NCBI GenBank assembly: GCA_973895155.1
Contig: OZ316892.1
Location: forward strand, 4,216,001 to 4,280,000
Length of the DNA: 64,000 nt
Direction of reading: 5' to 3'
From: Marsupella aquatica
Lineage: Eukaryota; Marchantiophyta
This document shows, in pieces, positions 21,860 through 32,083 of this stretch (the first letter of the stretch is position 1; each line of letters opens with the position of its first letter). A program made the position numbers and the translations under genes. A model generated the notes under the pieces. That model had not been told where the DNA came from. It was given only the letters and a program-made list of their open reading frames with translations, and did no database searches.

Positions 21860-22377
21860 TCCTTTGACATGAATCAAAAATCTCATCATCAAATGATGAT
21901 GGAGCGCATTGCACGTGCAAAGGTTATCAACCGAAACATGATATGGAGTCAAGCTGAAGACCTGATACCCGGTCTTCCGGACGATATTGTCGAGAAATAT
22001 ATTTGGCCATTAGTCAAAGAGTTTTTCCACTGTCTTGGGAATTTGTCGGATACTGCGATTAAAAATTGGGTCATGGACTTTATCGCCATTCGAATAGTCA
22101 GTAAGAAGTGGTGCCACATAGTTACTTATAGTAGTACTTGGGCGACGGTCACCTTGGTAGCTTACGACTTCATTGATAGACCAGGATATGAATCGCTTCG
22201 AAGGCATTTGACTTCATGGAGTGTAGCATTAAGATTTACAGAATCCATTAGAACTCTCCCGCCGCTGGACATTTTGGGTGGATTTGAAGGATCTGAACTT
22301 GACACATTTAGGAACCTTTGGTTTTGGTTAGATGAAGATGAGCGAGAAGATTGGGTCAGGATAAATGTTCCTAAAAT
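21860..22377 (+). CDS. F-box-like module 3
   Basis: The third paralogous module shows LIPGLPDDIVEKYIWPLV near its start and RIVSKKWCHIVTYSSTW some 45 residues later. Read through, the frame would stop at TAA in the genomic sequence near 22379. A donor at 22378 (gtaattcgg) and acceptor at 22455 (tttcag) would fuse it in frame, with no stop, to the next exon. This is the cleanest evidence that the F-box modules and the ParB-like region belong to one transcript. The first 9 bases before 21860 (atgctgcag) would also serve as a start if the module were a separate gene. Confidence 0.55.
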
Positions 22378-22455
22378 GTAATTCGGCACGACGCGACCAT
22401 GCGCGTGTTAGTATTTTATAATAAACGTTTAACTTTCAATATTTGTCTGTTTCAG
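22378..22455 (+). other. 78-bp intron carrying one palindrome
   Basis: Donor gtaattcgg, acceptor tctgtttcag. Inside lies ACGCGACCATGCGCGT, a variant of the island palindrome. Splicing gives a continuous frame across the junction. Confidence 0.55.
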
Positions 22456-25400
22456 AATGGATCCTACCGGAACCTCAAAGCGGAAAAGAGACTCGTCTAA
22501 AGCTGCTTCTCGTAAGAAAACCAAGACAAAAATGACTCCCGCGGAGACATCCATACTTGCATATCGAGGAAAGTCAATTAGAGAGAGAACAACGGAGACG
22601 AAGAGTATCCATCTCTTTGAATTGACTGAGATATCCGATTTTGGAATAGTCATTTGCAATGGGGCTGTCCGTCTTGTGATGGCAAGAAATGATAAAGCTA
22701 CAGTTTTGGAGAGATAAAAAATTCTCGGGTGTTTCTTTGAGAAGAACATGAAAGTTAAAGAGTGTATAGAGGGATTGGTTCTGCTAGTCAGCGACGACCA
22801 ACAGGAAGACAAAATAAGCATTTGTTTGGATCGAACGCAATATATAACCTTCAATCAGCCCAGAATCAATGATCTTCTAGGTGCAAGGCACGCCTTGGAA
22901 AAAGTTACTAGTGTGGAATCTATCCTTCCGATCCAGAGGGATCAACGGGAGATTTAATTTGTCAATACATTATTGACGTACTTGAGTTCCAGAGAGTTCC
23001 TTTCAACCAGGGATTTCGCTTGGGAAAGGCCCCGCCAGTGAGCAAGGTTGAAGTATACTTGGCGGAGAATCTTCTGAAAGTAATTACCTCAGTGAATGTC
23101 GGGGCTCTATTCGATTCTTTCCTCAAAGAATATAGTGCTGTGAATATATTTAACAGCAAGTCATTTTTTGTTGAGATATCACGTTGTCATCTTGCACCGG
23201 ACCACATCAAGTGCCGAGAGTGGAATCAGGATTACACAGATAGGCTAAAGAATTCACTCCTCTCTCATTCGGCTATAAAGTTTGAGAAGCGATGCTGCTT
23301 TTTAGTCCCTGTGAAGTGGGTTCAGTCGGAGGCCGACAGAGATCCCGACTACAATGGGGCGCCCTACGATTCATCGCCAAAGGAGGAGGACATTATGACC
23401 AGTCATTTTTGGATACTCGGAGGCCAGCACACAATAATGGCGTACAAATTGCTAAGAGAGGACGACAAAGTCAGCCAAGTTGTACGAGACGCTTGCGGTA
23501 CTGTAGAAGCTGTAATGTTTTGGGCAACGCTCAACAACGACAATAATGTTCATTTGATGGGATTATCGAAAGCTCTGAACCACTGTCATCAAACATCAAT
23601 GGAAGAAGGACAGTTTCTCACCATTGTACGACAGTGTCGTAATATCTGGAACTCATTTGGGCGGCCTGGATCACATTATTGTCATCCAAATTGGAAGGTA
23701 TATAAATATCCCTCTTCGATCACATTATCATTTAAACTTTTGTCACGCGAACGGTCGCGTCAAGCTTAGAATTGTCATGTTTCCATTGTTTTTCAGGTAT
23801 TTATGAGAGCTACGAGTTTTGTTTGCCCATGGGCTCAAATGGGGAAGAACGAAATGATGAAATTTGGAGAATTGGCTCCGTTTCTCTTTACAATGGAGGA
23901 CGAAACATTCAAGAAGTGGATGGAGGTCTACGAACTATCAAGGACAGGAGAGCTTGTAATTTACAACAGAATTTTATAGAGGGATGCCATCAAAATTGCG
24001 GATAATCCATGTGCTTATCATCTTCTGAAGAAGACGTTCCGTTCTTGTCAAGGGTGCTCAGACTCGGTTCTTCGAAAGGCAGCGGAATATATGTTGAGCG
24101 GAAGACTGTCTATACTCAAAAACCGAAGCATCAAAGTGAAATCTAGGAAGGCGAGGAAGTCCTCTGAGGCTCCAGTGTTGTCAACGACCAGCATGAGTTT
24201 GGAGCAATTCTGTATAAAGAAGAAGACGAAAGTTGAGTTTGAGATTTTATTATTGAGTAAACTCAACGGGGAGACATCCACCCGGACGGAGCTGAAAAGT
24301 CTGACAGATTCAGCGCAGAAATTGCGGGTCAAAGGAATGATTGATCGCTTTAAGCTCAACAAGATGGTGCTGAAGCAGTTGAGACATGCGATGAGTGGTT
24401 ATCTGAAGAAGTGCTTAAATGTAAATATTAGTAATGATAATTTGTTGAAGGAGATCGACCCTATATTCTACAGGTTGGTGGAAGGAATACAGAAATCAGT
24501 TGATAGTCAAGGAAACCAACTAGTGCGGCCGGTCGGTGAGAGGCTGAAATTGCGATCCCTACAGGATATACAAAATGCTGGGTTTGCAGACTGTATCATA
24601 CGTGAAGACAAGAACCTTGCGAGCTTGATTTATTTTGATCCCTCATCAATGGGAGATTTGCGTCCGCCAAATTGCTCATTCTATGAGGGGTTATTTCGTG
24701 CTACTAGCGAGATAGGGGCAAAACCACACCATGTGGTTATTATTGTAGCCTCTCTCGTTGAGTCTTACTTAATCAAACGGGAATTAGGGAAGTACACACA
24801 CTACGTTGCTGTCGATAGCCATTATATTCAGAAGCGGCCGAAGGAGAAGAAGCTTATTGTAACCTACGCTTTTCACAGCTTGGCCTTCAGCACAATGGGC
24901 GATCCACAAGCCCTCGAGTTCCAATTGGTCTCCAAATATCAGATTGAGAAGATAGCCAATTTTGAAGAGAGCGGCGAGTTCACGACACCTTCCCCAGAAA
25001 AGATACTTCCATTCTTTGAAAGTATTGTTAGTCAATTCGTCCAATGTGGGGAATGGGCTATATGCTTCGGTGAGGGAACAAACTTGATCCAGTGCTTAAT
25101 GGTAAGTTTTGAGATTTATATTTTGGGGTTTCAATTTTAAGATTATTTAGATTATTATATTCTCAATTAATATTGTGAACTAATTTCGGCTTTTTTTACA
25201 AGATGCTGGATCCAATGTAAAATATTACTGCCCTGTGGCAACGCATAGGGAGTTGTCTTGTTTCTTGCAACACACCACGGCGACAATTGATACAACGCTG
25301 TCATTGATTGACCCAGTACGGGCTAGTATAGAAAAATGTATAGATAAATTAATGAAGTACCGTCCATCCGTAACTGCTCTCAGGGCTGATGTTTTGGATG

Positions 25401-25523
25401 TCCTCCACGAACAACATATCCCTGATAATATTTGTAATCAAATATTGCAAGAGTATGCACTCTCTGAAGATTCTGATCGATTGTACATTCGACCAACGGA
25501 GTACCCTAGTGGGCCAATCCAAG
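22456..25523 (+). pseudogene. ParB/sulfiredoxin-like module with possible methyltransferase-like tail
   Basis: Coding exons about 22456-23697, 23797-25101 and 25203-25523. After a Lys-rich start, a ParB/Srx-like module spans roughly 23170-23690: a conserved-looking P-x-x-I-K-x-R-E-W stretch, WILGGQHTIMAY (cf. the GERR..A/GGCHR box of ParB and sulfiredoxin) and a later N-N-D-N-N stretch. The downstream part has FDPSSMG and, near its end, CFGEGTNLIQCL, whose order and spacing recall motif IV and motif I of beta-class DNA N4/N6 methyltransferases, but catalytic residues are not convincingly present. ParB-methylase fusions are known in prokaryotes and phages; here the tail may be inactive. Defects: TAA 22715-22717, a frameshift near 22915-22925, TAG 23977-23979, and a one-base frame offset at the 25102-25202 intron. 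An unrelated plant-specific fold cannot be excluded. Confidence 0.5.
23698..23796 (+). other. 99-bp intron carrying one palindrome
   Basis: Donor aag|gtatataa, acceptor tttttcag|gta, phase 0, joining the ParB-like exon to its downstream exon in frame. It contains CACGCGAACGGTCGCGT. This is the best-supported intron of the run, because both splice sites match consensus and the coding frame resumes cleanly. Confidence 0.7.
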
Positions 25524-25651
25524 GTAAGTTACTTTTGAAACCTCTTACTTTTTATTGCGTCACGCAAACATGCGCGTGGACATTCATAATATTTCTTTTC
25601 ACGCGAATATGCGCGTGAGTCATTCTTATCAAATGATCTGATTTTATTCAG
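25524..25651 (+). other. 128-bp intron carrying two palindromes
   Basis: Donor caag|gtaagt (near-perfect consensus), acceptor ttattcag|atc, phase 1. It contains CACGCAAACATGCGCGTG (about 25559) and CACGCGAATATGCGCGTG (about 25599). Confidence 0.75.
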
Positions 25652-27204
25652 ATCAAGTCGACTGCGGCTTCAATGTTGAGGATGCAGGGAGCAATGGTGA
25701 TGCGGATGGTGAGGGGGAAGGTGACGTGGAAAGTGACGCGGATGGGGATGTCAATGACCAAGATCCAGAGTGGATGACCGATACGCAGAATGACATCGGA
25801 GATTCCGACAATAGAGGAGATGAAGAGAGTGACGGAGAGGAGATGAAGGACGCTGAGGACGAGGAGATGGAGGGTTCTGAGGACGCTGAGGACTCTGATG
25901 AAGAGGCCACACAAGAGCCTCGACATGAGGTGGACCGAGAGGAGGCGACCCGGCAGGAGGAGGCCAGAGAGGAGGTGGCCTGGCAGGAGGAGGCCCGGCA
26001 GGAGGCGGCCCGACAGGAGGAGGACAGGCTGGAGGAGGCCCGGTAGGAGGCGGCCCGGCAAGAGGAGCTTCAAAAGAAGGAGGCGGCCCAGCAAGAGGAG
26101 GCGTCCCGACAAGAGGCGGCCCGGCAAGAGGAGCTTCAAAAGAAGGAGGTTAAGAAGAAAAAGGCAGCAGCTAGAAAAGCAACTGCCGCGAAGCAGAAGG
26201 AGAAAGCCGAGGCTGAGAAAGCCCAGGCTGAGAAAGCCCAGGCTGAGAAAGCGGAGGCTGAGAAAGCCCAGGCCGAGAAAGCCCAGGCTGAGAAAGCCCA
26301 GGCGGAGAAAGCGGAGGCCGAGAACGCGGAGGCTGCGAGAGTCCTTTTAGTGACAGAGGGAAATAGGGCCAAGGCGGAGAGTGTGGCGGCTGAGAGGCTG
26401 CTGGCCGAGAGGATGGCGGACGAGACCGCAAGACCGGAGAGGGTGGAGGTGGAGAAGTTGGAGGCAGAAAAGGTCGATTCCGCAAGACTGGAGACAGAAG
26501 AAGCCGCAAGACTGGAGGCAGCGAGGAAGGAGGCCGAGAGGGCCAAGGATCTTTCGCTTATTCCTAAGGCACAACGTCTACCAAAAATAAGGCTGAATTT
26601 GAAGAAGCCTTCTTCACCCTCAGTTGCAGTTAAGAAGAAAATATTAGACTATTTTCTTCGCCCGGAGTTTGAATTTAACGATCCACCCTTAAGTACGGTC
26701 TTGTTGGATGATTGGAATAAATATTCACCGGAGCAGCTCTGAGTCCAGGCAGTCCTTGCTTTGCAATATTGGAAGGGTCTTTTGATTACCGAGGAGAAGA
26801 CTGCCACTGCATCCAGAATGGAGACAATCATCAATAATGTCCGCTTTTCCGAGAATCGAGTGCAAGACCTGGGAATGTTTTTGGCACCAGACTCGGCTCA
26901 AGTCGTTAAGAGACTAACAGCTGACTTGACCCGACCGGGTTCGTGGTCTCGACCCCGATATATTGCAGAGGTCACTCGCGCAGAAATTGTGGCACCGGAT
27001 ATTTTGGAATCGGATTCCCAGATTGTGGAATATTTGAATCAAATGCCACAACCATTTGAAGGTCTTCCCGCCTCATCGCTCCAACCTTCGCAAACTGGTC
27101 CGATGGAGCGATCACTGCGGTCTCGAGGAGGGCTGAAGGATGTTGTTGCGATTGAGGCACCCAAGAGATCAGCTGCAAAAAGGCCGGATCCACCCAATCC
27201 AAAG
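25652..27204 (+). pseudogene. acidic segment and long EAK/EAR coiled-coil segment
   Basis: This exon follows a phase-1 intron. It opens with an Asp/Glu/Gly-rich acidic segment (about 25660-25930), then a long heptad-compatible region rich in Glu, Ala, Arg, Gln and Lys (about 25930-26570) including repeats of AEKAQAEK, and then a non-repetitive tail containing a KKPSSPSVAVKKKILDYF stretch. Two in-frame stops interrupt it: TAG 26044-26046 and TGA 26740-26742. The TAG lies in an R-x-E-A-A-R repeat whose sister units read CGG CAG GAG, so it is a CAG-to-TAG change seen directly. A likely donor at 27205 joins the exon in phase 0 to the Ulp1 exon. Such a rod could tether the ParB-like part to the protease. 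Function unknown. Confidence 0.6.
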
Positions 27205-27355
27205 GTCATTCGCAAGCTATAAGCTTAAAGTTTCTATTATAGACGTCATTATTTTATTATTGATTTGTTATTGTTTCTGTTTTCTGAGGTAGAACCCTTA
27301 GGCTACAACCTCAGTACGTTATTTGAAGGCGTACTGAAATCTCTATTTTTTGCAG

Positions 27356-28145
27356 TTTTTTGAAAATTTGGCTAGTCGAATAGATCAATGCCTTGATCCT
27401 TCTAAGGATATGGAAGAGCTATTGACCAAGTTCTTACAACACTCGATCAAGAGGAAACATATGATGTGTCTGAGACCGCGCGAGTTGCTCACCGATGATA
27501 TAATTAACGCTTATTTGAGTTTTCTCGAACTGATTCTCGATAGAGTTGGAAAGTCAGACCTTGTCAAATTCTTCCAAACACACCATTTTGAGCTTCTCTC
27601 CATGGATCCTACCATTTTCGACGAGGAGAGAGCAGCTTGGACAAAAGGAGTTTCCGCTAAAAATCAATGAATACGACAAACTGGTCTTTCCAGTACACAA
27701 TGCTGTGAAAGAACATTGGTCATTGGTAGTCTTGTATCCGAAGGAGAAACGGCTGGAGTACCTAGATTCTCTAGTTCATAATCGACAAAATCCTGGGGTG
27801 CTAGATATTGTTGGGAAGTACTACGCCGACGAAATTGGCTGAAGAACTGGTGTCAACTTGGATCTCTCAGGTTGGGAACGGATATATCGGAATGATATTC
27901 CTCACCAGAGTGACAGCCACAGTTGTGGTGTGTTTATCTTGAGATACGCCAAGTGCTTGTGTCAAGGAAACGAAATTAATTTTTCCGCGGATCAAATTGA
28001 GAAATTCCGTAGGGAGATAGTCTTGTCGTTATTTGACATGGACTTCCGCAAGCCGACGTCCGCAAGTAACCTAGTTACCGGGATCCGTGCTGCTATGATT
28101 GACATTTCCGGCGGAATTCCAGCACTGAACGACCGTCTTGTATAG
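27356..28145 (+). pseudogene. Ulp1/C48 SUMO-protease module
   Basis: A cysteine protease module of the Ulp1/SENP family, which removes SUMO or related ubiquitin-like proteins. The triad is visible: His in KEHWSLVV, Asp in LEYLDSL, Gln in HQSDSH and Cys in HSCGVFILRYAKC. The N-terminal part (LRPRELLTDDIINAYLSFLE) matches the usual substrate-cleft start. The module begins at an intron acceptor (27355) and follows the coiled coil in frame. Defects: a frameshift near 27640-27665, TGA 27840-27842 in frame, and TAG 28143-28145 directly at the exon end before gtaata. Since active-site residues survive, the decay looks recent. Plant Ulp1 modules are often carried by transposons (e.g. some Mutator-like elements), which fits a mobile context. 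Confidence 0.8.
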
Positions 28146-28231
28146 GTAATACACTTCATTTCAGTGTCTCTCTTTGTAGTCACGCGACCGTTCGCGTTAT
28201 AAACTTATTTTCATTTCTTAATGTTTTACAG
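28146..28231 (+). other. 86-bp intron carrying one palindrome
   Basis: Donor gtaatac, acceptor ttttacag. It contains CACGCGACCGTTCGCGT. Splicing links the Ulp1 exon to the HAD module in frame, apart from the TAG that forms the last codon of the upstream exon. Confidence 0.6.
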
Positions 28232-28491
28232 AAGCCTATCCTGAAACCCCCTGATCGAGTATCGAAGGCACCAGTCCGGAAGTCCGGTGATCGTCTGGAG
28301 GCGGGAAACAAACAGACCGTTCTAGTACGTTCTCCAAACCCTGCGGCACAAAAATCACAGGTACAGATGGCGCCTAATCCATCGGCAAAGAAGTCACCGG
28401 TTCATAAGAGACTTGTAATTTTCGATCTGAATCGGGTACTTATCTGGTCAGAGAAGATCAGCCCTGGGATGCCCATTCGGTCAAGGGGTGT

Positions 28492-31400
28492 AGCAAGGTG
28501 ATAAAGAGATAAATGACTATTTATTCCTTAACAACTCGATTTCGTTCCGGTTAGGAGTGGATAAGATCGAAAAGACCTAATTAACACAATTTGAGAAGTT
28601 TACACCAATATTCTTAGGTTGGAGAGATTTCTAATGATCTCCTTAACATAAGTGTTTAACCACAAACTCAAGTGGGTAATCCTTAAGATTCACAGTGCAA
28701 TAATAAAGACTAGAATTAACAAAGATTGAAACTAGAGAGAGTAGATAGGAGTTTTCAAAGTGCAAGGGAATTGAATTTCTGACCATCACCACTCCTTCAA
28801 TAAGGATTATGGTCTAATTTAAGATTCAGAAATCAACATTTTCTATGCTTTTTGATTTCTCGTAGCAACTCTTCTCCATCTCTTGAATTTAGAAGATATG
28901 AACGTAAATCAACCCGGGACACTTTTCTGGTCCTGTTGAGGACGGTACTAGGATACTCGAATTGGCTTACTTCTCCTACAATCCTTAAGATTGCTTGGTT
29001 GAGTTTTGTGCAAATGTCAATTTCCTCTTTGGTGAATCTTCCAAATGTATTGGTCACAAATCTCATTGATCTTCCAATATCATTATAGGCACACTCTAGC
29101 ATTCATTGAACATTTCACAACAACTCAAGGGTTGCTAAACTTCTTCCTTTTACTCAACCATGGTAAAAGAAAGGAAGAAAGACATAGATTCCTTCAAAGG
29201 CAATGAGGAAATCAAAATGTATGTTTTTTCTCTCTCGGTTGACTTTGGGTTCTTCTCCTTTTGTACTAAAAGTGAAGATTATGAAAAGACATGCCTCTTC
29301 AAAATCCAAGTCTAAAGAAGTATGTAAATAAAAGTAAACTATCCTAGTCAAAAATAGATTAGAGACTACAATGGATACATCAACAAAATATTGGAGTCTA
29401 CTTACTCATATGCTAGTCTACATAGCCATTTCTAAGTCTAAACTAATGTGGCTCTAACTCTCTAAATATGACTCTATTCTGGTCCTAGCTTTTGGGAAGG
29501 AACCTCCTCAGGGTTAGCCATGGCAAGGGGTTCTGGTCGAAGGAAAACTCCTTGCTGGCCAGTGGTAAAAGGGATGGACGGGTCAATATCCATGTTCTCC
29601 TGATGGGCACTTGGGTCATGAGAATAGGTGTAAGAATGGGAGTGGAAGTGTGTACTGGGAGTGGGGAAACCAGGAGGGTTGAGGGGTGATGAGGGGCCAG
29701 TGGAATAAACTCCTTCATGAGGACTAGGAGAGAAAGATCTGGTAGTAAAGGGAGGAATCTCAGTATCAGCTAATAGCTCCTCTGTAGTCAAGTCACTCAT
29801 CTCCCTTAAGGCTTCACAGGTCTTTGAGAGGCCTGTAAGTGCTACATCCACCTTGGTACTCACATCTACCACTAAATGGTTAATCTTGGAGAAAAGGATG
29901 GGTGTGGTGTTCTTGGCCAAATACTCATCATAAATTTGGGCCTTAAGAAGATCCAGAGAAGCTATCTTAGTCAAAGGCTCAATCAGATCCAAAGATTGAG
30001 TGATATTGAGTTGGAGAGTATGCTCAAGCTCATTCTTCTTCTTACTCCTTTCCAATTGCTGTTTGAGTTCAGATACCTTCTTCTTGAGGAACTCATTCTC
30101 CTTCTCCAACTTCTTCTTATCTGTGGCATCACTCATGGTGGAGATCTTCTCAAGAATCTGCCCTGGTTTCACTCCTAGCTTCTGAGAAATGTCGGTGATG
30201 ACCTTCTCCATCATAGTGGTCTTCCTCTTCACCTTCTGGAACGTGTCTGAGATGATCTGGAAATCAGCTAGGGTGTCTTGGGAGGCATGGCCGGGTGCAT
30301 CCGGACATTCAGCCGGGTCGACGAAGGCCGGGTCGGAAAAGTCCGGGTCGAGGTTCCGGGCAGCAGACCGGGTCTTTCGAGGATTTGTCTCTGCTGGTTT
30401 CTCATCCTCACTGTCATCAGAGGTGGCCTGGGTGATATCTGGATCTGTCTCTCCATACTTGATGAAGTTGTACTTGGCCAATAGTAATTTCTTCTCCTCT
30501 CTGAACAAAACTCCTTCAAAGCTATATAGATGTACCAGGTAGCAGGATAGGGGAGTAGGACTCTTGTTGGATAGGTTCTGTACCAACTTCCTTATCAAAT
30601 CAAAGATAAGCTTAGCCCAGTTGACTTTTCTTTCTCCCTTGTAAGCAGCAACAATGGTAGAGCCAACTCCAACAGTAACTCTTCTTGGCTTCTCAGGGTA
30701 CAGTAGGGGTAGCAGAAAGCTGAAGACTCGTCTCAGATCAGGATCCAAACATTTAGAAACATTGAACCCGTCCTTACTGTTGATGGCTCCTTTGAAGTAA
30801 GGAAGGATTAGGTTGACAGCTCTCCCCACTGGACCTTCTCCTTCATCTTCCAATACAAAAGCTCCTGCAATCATCATCTGAGTCCATCGCTCAGGTCGGC
30901 CTCTGGAGGTATCCTTAAACTCAGCCGGATACTCCTTAGATCGGATCTCTCTGATCATATCTTCGCTCTGATAACTCCAAGATAGCTCCATCAGAGACTC
31001 ACAGCCCATCCTGAGCAAAGACTCCCTCAGTTTGACCTTCTCAGCTTCACTGTCCGAAATAGCTGGCCTCAGAATTTTCATGGCAATAGGGACCTCCTTT
31101 CTCTTCGATCGTCTCACAGGGGCTTTAACCGGAGTAGGTGCAGGTGATGTTGAGGTTGAATGCCCCTTAGAGATGCGAGAAGTGGACATTCCGGTTGGAT
31201 CCGTCCCTTGCTCCATAGGACTTATCGAAGCAGAAAATGGATTCCAAATAAATGGCTTGCCTCCTCGTCGGCGAGCTCTACAATGCTGCGACTTCAGAAT
31301 GGTCAATCTCTTCGGTGTCGACCAATGGTAGAAATGTCCGGGTAGACCTGGCTACGGCGTTTCTGATCAACTGACAAGAGCTTCTGGAAACATTGATCAA

Positions 31401-32083
31401 TATCCCGTCAATCAAAATTCAGGTGCATCGAACGTGGGGCAAAGATAGACTCAAACGGGCCTGCAATGTGGATGTCCGGATCGACCTGGCCTTCGTTCTC
31501 ATCACCGATGTATGCACGATCAAAATCTCAAACTTCCTACCTTCACTCCCAGCGGCGGAGTAGGCATTCCCCTCACAACGAATCAGTCAGTACCCTCATA
31601 TCCAGGCTCTCATCAAGAAATTCAAGATTGGTCCTATAATCTGGACCCAAGATCCTCTACCAAAAGGGTAGAGCCTCCTCACTCTACTGCTTTAACAGCC
31701 TAATGCACTCGGGAACTCAAAACCTACTAAGTTCGGCTTTGAGAGGTGTGAGAGGCCGGATCGACTCTCCTTCCTTATATCCGGATTCTGCTGTGGTCGT
31801 GCCTGTGTTTGACTTATGGTTTTAAAAACTTTGGCAATGGACATCTGTTGTTGAGTAGAGTCTCGGTATAAGCTTTATATCTCATTCCAGGTTTATAACA
31901 AAAAGTTCTGGGTCGATCCTCCTTCTCTAATATCAATCCGGGTTGACCTCAGATGGGCTTGAAAGTCTCATAACACTTCATAGTAGTCTTCAGGTCCCTC
32001 TTTAGCCTCATTTGAGATCTTAAACTTAAAAATTCAAAAATTTATGGCTAGTTAACCCTTCCTTCATAAACATCCTTATCTCA
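28492..32083 (-). mobile_element. 3.6-kb insertion with 9-10-bp target duplication
   Basis: The 10-mer caaggggtgt occurs at 28482-28491 and 32084-32093, flanking the insert, and the host reading frame matches across it. A 9-10-bp duplication is typical of Mutator-like DNA elements. The inner ends share only short AGATAA-type similarity (agataaatga on the left; agataagga on the right, reverse-complemented), so terminal inverted repeats are weak or absent. An alternative reading is a TG...CA-ended retroelement with a 7-bp duplication (28489-32083), but no long terminal repeats were seen. The only long ORF is on minus; no transposase is recognisable, so the element is probably non-autonomous. 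Confidence 0.75.
29474..31216 (-). CDS. mobile-element ORF, plant transposon-protein/gag-like
   Basis: An intact frame; the first ATG is at 31216, giving about 580 residues, with an open extension upstream. The N-terminal Pro/Ser/Thr-rich segment precedes a globular region with RWTQMMIAGAFV, AVNLILPYFKGAI and RRVFSFLLPLLYP. This looks like the putative plant transposon-protein/gag-like region common in low-copy plant retroelements. A coiled coil follows (LEKENEFLKKKVSELKQQ), then a Pro/Ser-rich tail. There is no zinc knuckle, protease, integrase or transposase. The full-length frame within an insertion that breaks a host frame suggests a recent arrival. It could be a captured gag or an element-specific protein of unknown role. 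Confidence 0.55.
   Translation of the reverse strand: MEQGTDPTGMSTSRISKGHSTSTSPAPTPVKAPVRRSKRKEVPIAMKILRPAISDSEAEKVKLRESLLRMGCESLMELSWSYQSEDMIREIRSKEYPAEFKDTSRGRPERWTQMMIAGAFVLEDEGEGPVGRAVNLILPYFKGAINSKDGFNVSKCLDPDLRRVFSFLLPLLYPEKPRRVTVGVGSTIVAAYKGERKVNWAKLIFDLIRKLVQNLSNKSPTPLSCYLVHLYSFEGVLFREEKKLLLAKYNFIKYGETDPDITQATSDDSEDEKPAETNPRKTRSAARNLDPDFSDPAFVDPAECPDAPGHASQDTLADFQIISDTFQKVKRKTTMMEKVITDISQKLGVKPGQILEKISTMSDATDKKKLEKENEFLKKKVSELKQQLERSKKKNELEHTLQLNITQSLDLIEPLTKIASLDLLKAQIYDEYLAKNTTPILFSKINHLVVDVSTKVDVALTGLSKTCEALREMSDLTTEELLADTEIPPFTTRSFSPSPHEGVYSTGPSSPLNPPGFPTPSTHFHSHSYTYSHDPSAHQENMDIDPSIPFTTGQQGVFLRPEPLAMANPEEVPSQKLGPE

Noticed and set aside
26136-26574. Minus-strand Ala/Ser/Phe-rich ORFs opposite the coiled coil
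   Set aside because: They mirror the GAG-AAA-GCC repeat of the sense strand.
28492-32083. Reading the 3.6-kb insert as a large intron
   Set aside because: The direct repeat at both edges, the minus-strand gag-like ORF and the absence of GT-AG at the frame break favour an insertion.
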